From: Hymenobacter roseosalivarius DSM 11622 | GTDB lineage: Bacteria; Bacteroidota; Bacteroidia; Cytophagales; Hymenobacteraceae | Assembly: GCF_900176135.1 (NCBI RefSeq) | Contig: NZ_FWWW01000075.1 | Coordinates: 124,001 to 188,000, forward strand | DNA: 64,000 nt | Direction: 5' to 3' | Part shown: positions 63,351 through 64,000 of the stretch, piece by piece | Layout: each line of letters opens with the position of its first letter | How positions within the stretch are numbered: position 1 is the stretch's first letter | The notes under the pieces: generated by a model | The model's input: only the letters and a program-made list of their open reading frames with translations | The model's database searches: none | Told to the model about the DNA's origin: nothing | Program-made: the position numbers and the translations under genes

Positions 63351-64000
63351 ATGGCTGCTAATATTCCCACCAACGCTCCAGTACACGGAACGCCCACAGT
63401 GCCTCATGTTGAGCACGATGAGCACCTACATCATGACGAGCACCATGAGCAAAGTTTCCTGACTAAATATATATTTAGTCAGGACCATAAAGTCATTGCT
63501 AAGCAATTCCTTATAACTGGTATTTTTTGGGCCATTATGGGAGGTGCGCTGTCTAGCTTATTCCGTCTTCAGCTAGGATGGCCCGAGTCAACTATGTCTT
63601 GGTTGACACCTGTACTAGGCAAATGGGTTGAAGCTGGTAAGCTTAATCCTGAGTTCTACCTTGCCCTCGTTACAATGCACGGCACTATCATGGTGTTCTT
63701 TGTGCTGACGGCTGGCTTGAGCGGTACATTCTCTAACTTCTTGATTCCTTTGCAAGTTGGAGCTCGTGATATGGCATCAGGCTTCATGAATATGCTTTCT
63801 TACTGGTTTTTCTTTATATCCAGTATTATAATGTTCAGCTCTATATTCATTGAAACCGGCCCTGCCTCCGCTGGTTGGACAATTTATCCTCCCTTGAGCG
63901 CATTGCCACAGGCGATTCCAGGTTCAGGCGCTGGCATGACGCTGTGGTTGGTGAGCATGGCCCTCTTTATCATATCCCAGTTGTTGGGTGGTGTTAACTA
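63351..64000 (+). CDS. coxA: Cytochrome c oxidase subunit I, N-terminal part
   Basis: Starts ATG 63351, 27 bp after coxB, and runs off the window (about 216 residues seen). After an unusual His-rich N-terminus (HVEHDEHLHHDEHHEQ) come the first transmembrane segments, with YLALVTMHGTIMVFFVLTAG, which contains the conserved His for heme a, and GARDMASGFMNMLSYW. It binds the low-spin heme, heme a3 and CuB. The catalytic centre lies beyond the window. Confidence 0.93.
   Translation, partial: MAANIPTNAPVHGTPTVPHVEHDEHLHHDEHHEQSFLTKYIFSQDHKVIAKQFLITGIFWAIMGGALSSLFRLQLGWPESTMSWLTPVLGKWVEAGKLNPEFYLALVTMHGTIMVFFVLTAGLSGTFSNFLIPLQVGARDMASGFMNMLSYWFFFISSIIMFSSIFIETGPASAGWTIYPPLSALPQAIPGSGAGMTLWLVSMALFIISQLLGGVN

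Overview
The window looks like a chromosome segment of a Bacteroidota bacterium, most likely Cytophagales close to Hymenobacter. The taxon is inferred from a SusC/SusD pair, an alternative complex III (Act) operon in front of a cytochrome c oxidase, arginine synthesis through an N-acylornithine transcarbamylase, Bacteroidota-type promoters (TTTG, about 19 bp, TAnnTTTG), a GSCFA protein, and high GC. No rRNA, tRNA, CRISPR array, phage or transposase gene was seen.

Layout. 1-5.4 kb: the start of a D-aminoacyl-tRNA deacylase gene, a multi-spanning GT-C-like membrane protein, the lytic transglycosylase MltG, a methyltransferase and a ScfR/RamB-like regulator. 5.5-8.8 kb: the glyoxylate shunt, with malate synthase and an isocitrate lyase gene broken by two in-frame amber codons. 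8.9-10.1 kb: RNase D. 10.2-24.7 kb: arginine synthesis in two divergent groups, argB-argE-argH leftwards and GNAT-argG-argC-argD-carA-carB-argF' rightwards. The rightward group is interrupted by palindromes, a GIY-YIG gene and two small unknown genes. 25.1-29.5 kb: the SusC/SusD pair. 29.6-31.6 kb: a prohibitin-like protein and small unknowns. 32.0-35.9 kb: a PaoABC-like molybdenum aldehyde oxidoreductase with a Tat signal. 36.1-51.7 kb: mixed housekeeping genes (DUF2721, CocE-type hydrolase, M14 carboxypeptidase, QueA, a lipoprotein-like methyltransferase, PriA, a DUF255 thioredoxin-domain protein, GSCFA protein). 51.9-53.1 kb: ribosomal proteins S6-S18-L9. 53.5-64.0 kb: actABCDEF, coxB and the start of coxA, which form a quinol-to-oxygen electron transfer chain.

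How the genes work together. The arginine block covers every step from glutamate to arginine except a proven first enzyme; the GNAT protein is the candidate. The RamB-like regulator diverges from aceB over a short intergenic region with a perfect 14-bp palindrome on the aceB -33 element, which suggests acetate/acyl-CoA control of the shunt. The Act operon oxidises menaquinol and hands electrons to the downstream oxidase.

The most unusual signal is not a gene. A short word, GGGGGGC followed by A/T-rich bases (best form TGGGGGGCAAATT), recurs dozens of times on both strands and in several reading frames. The same core, as an inverted pair, makes six transcription terminators. That pattern resembles DNA uptake sequences or other genome-wide signal words. 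Intergenic spaces also carry several families of palindromic repeats that often touch stop codons.
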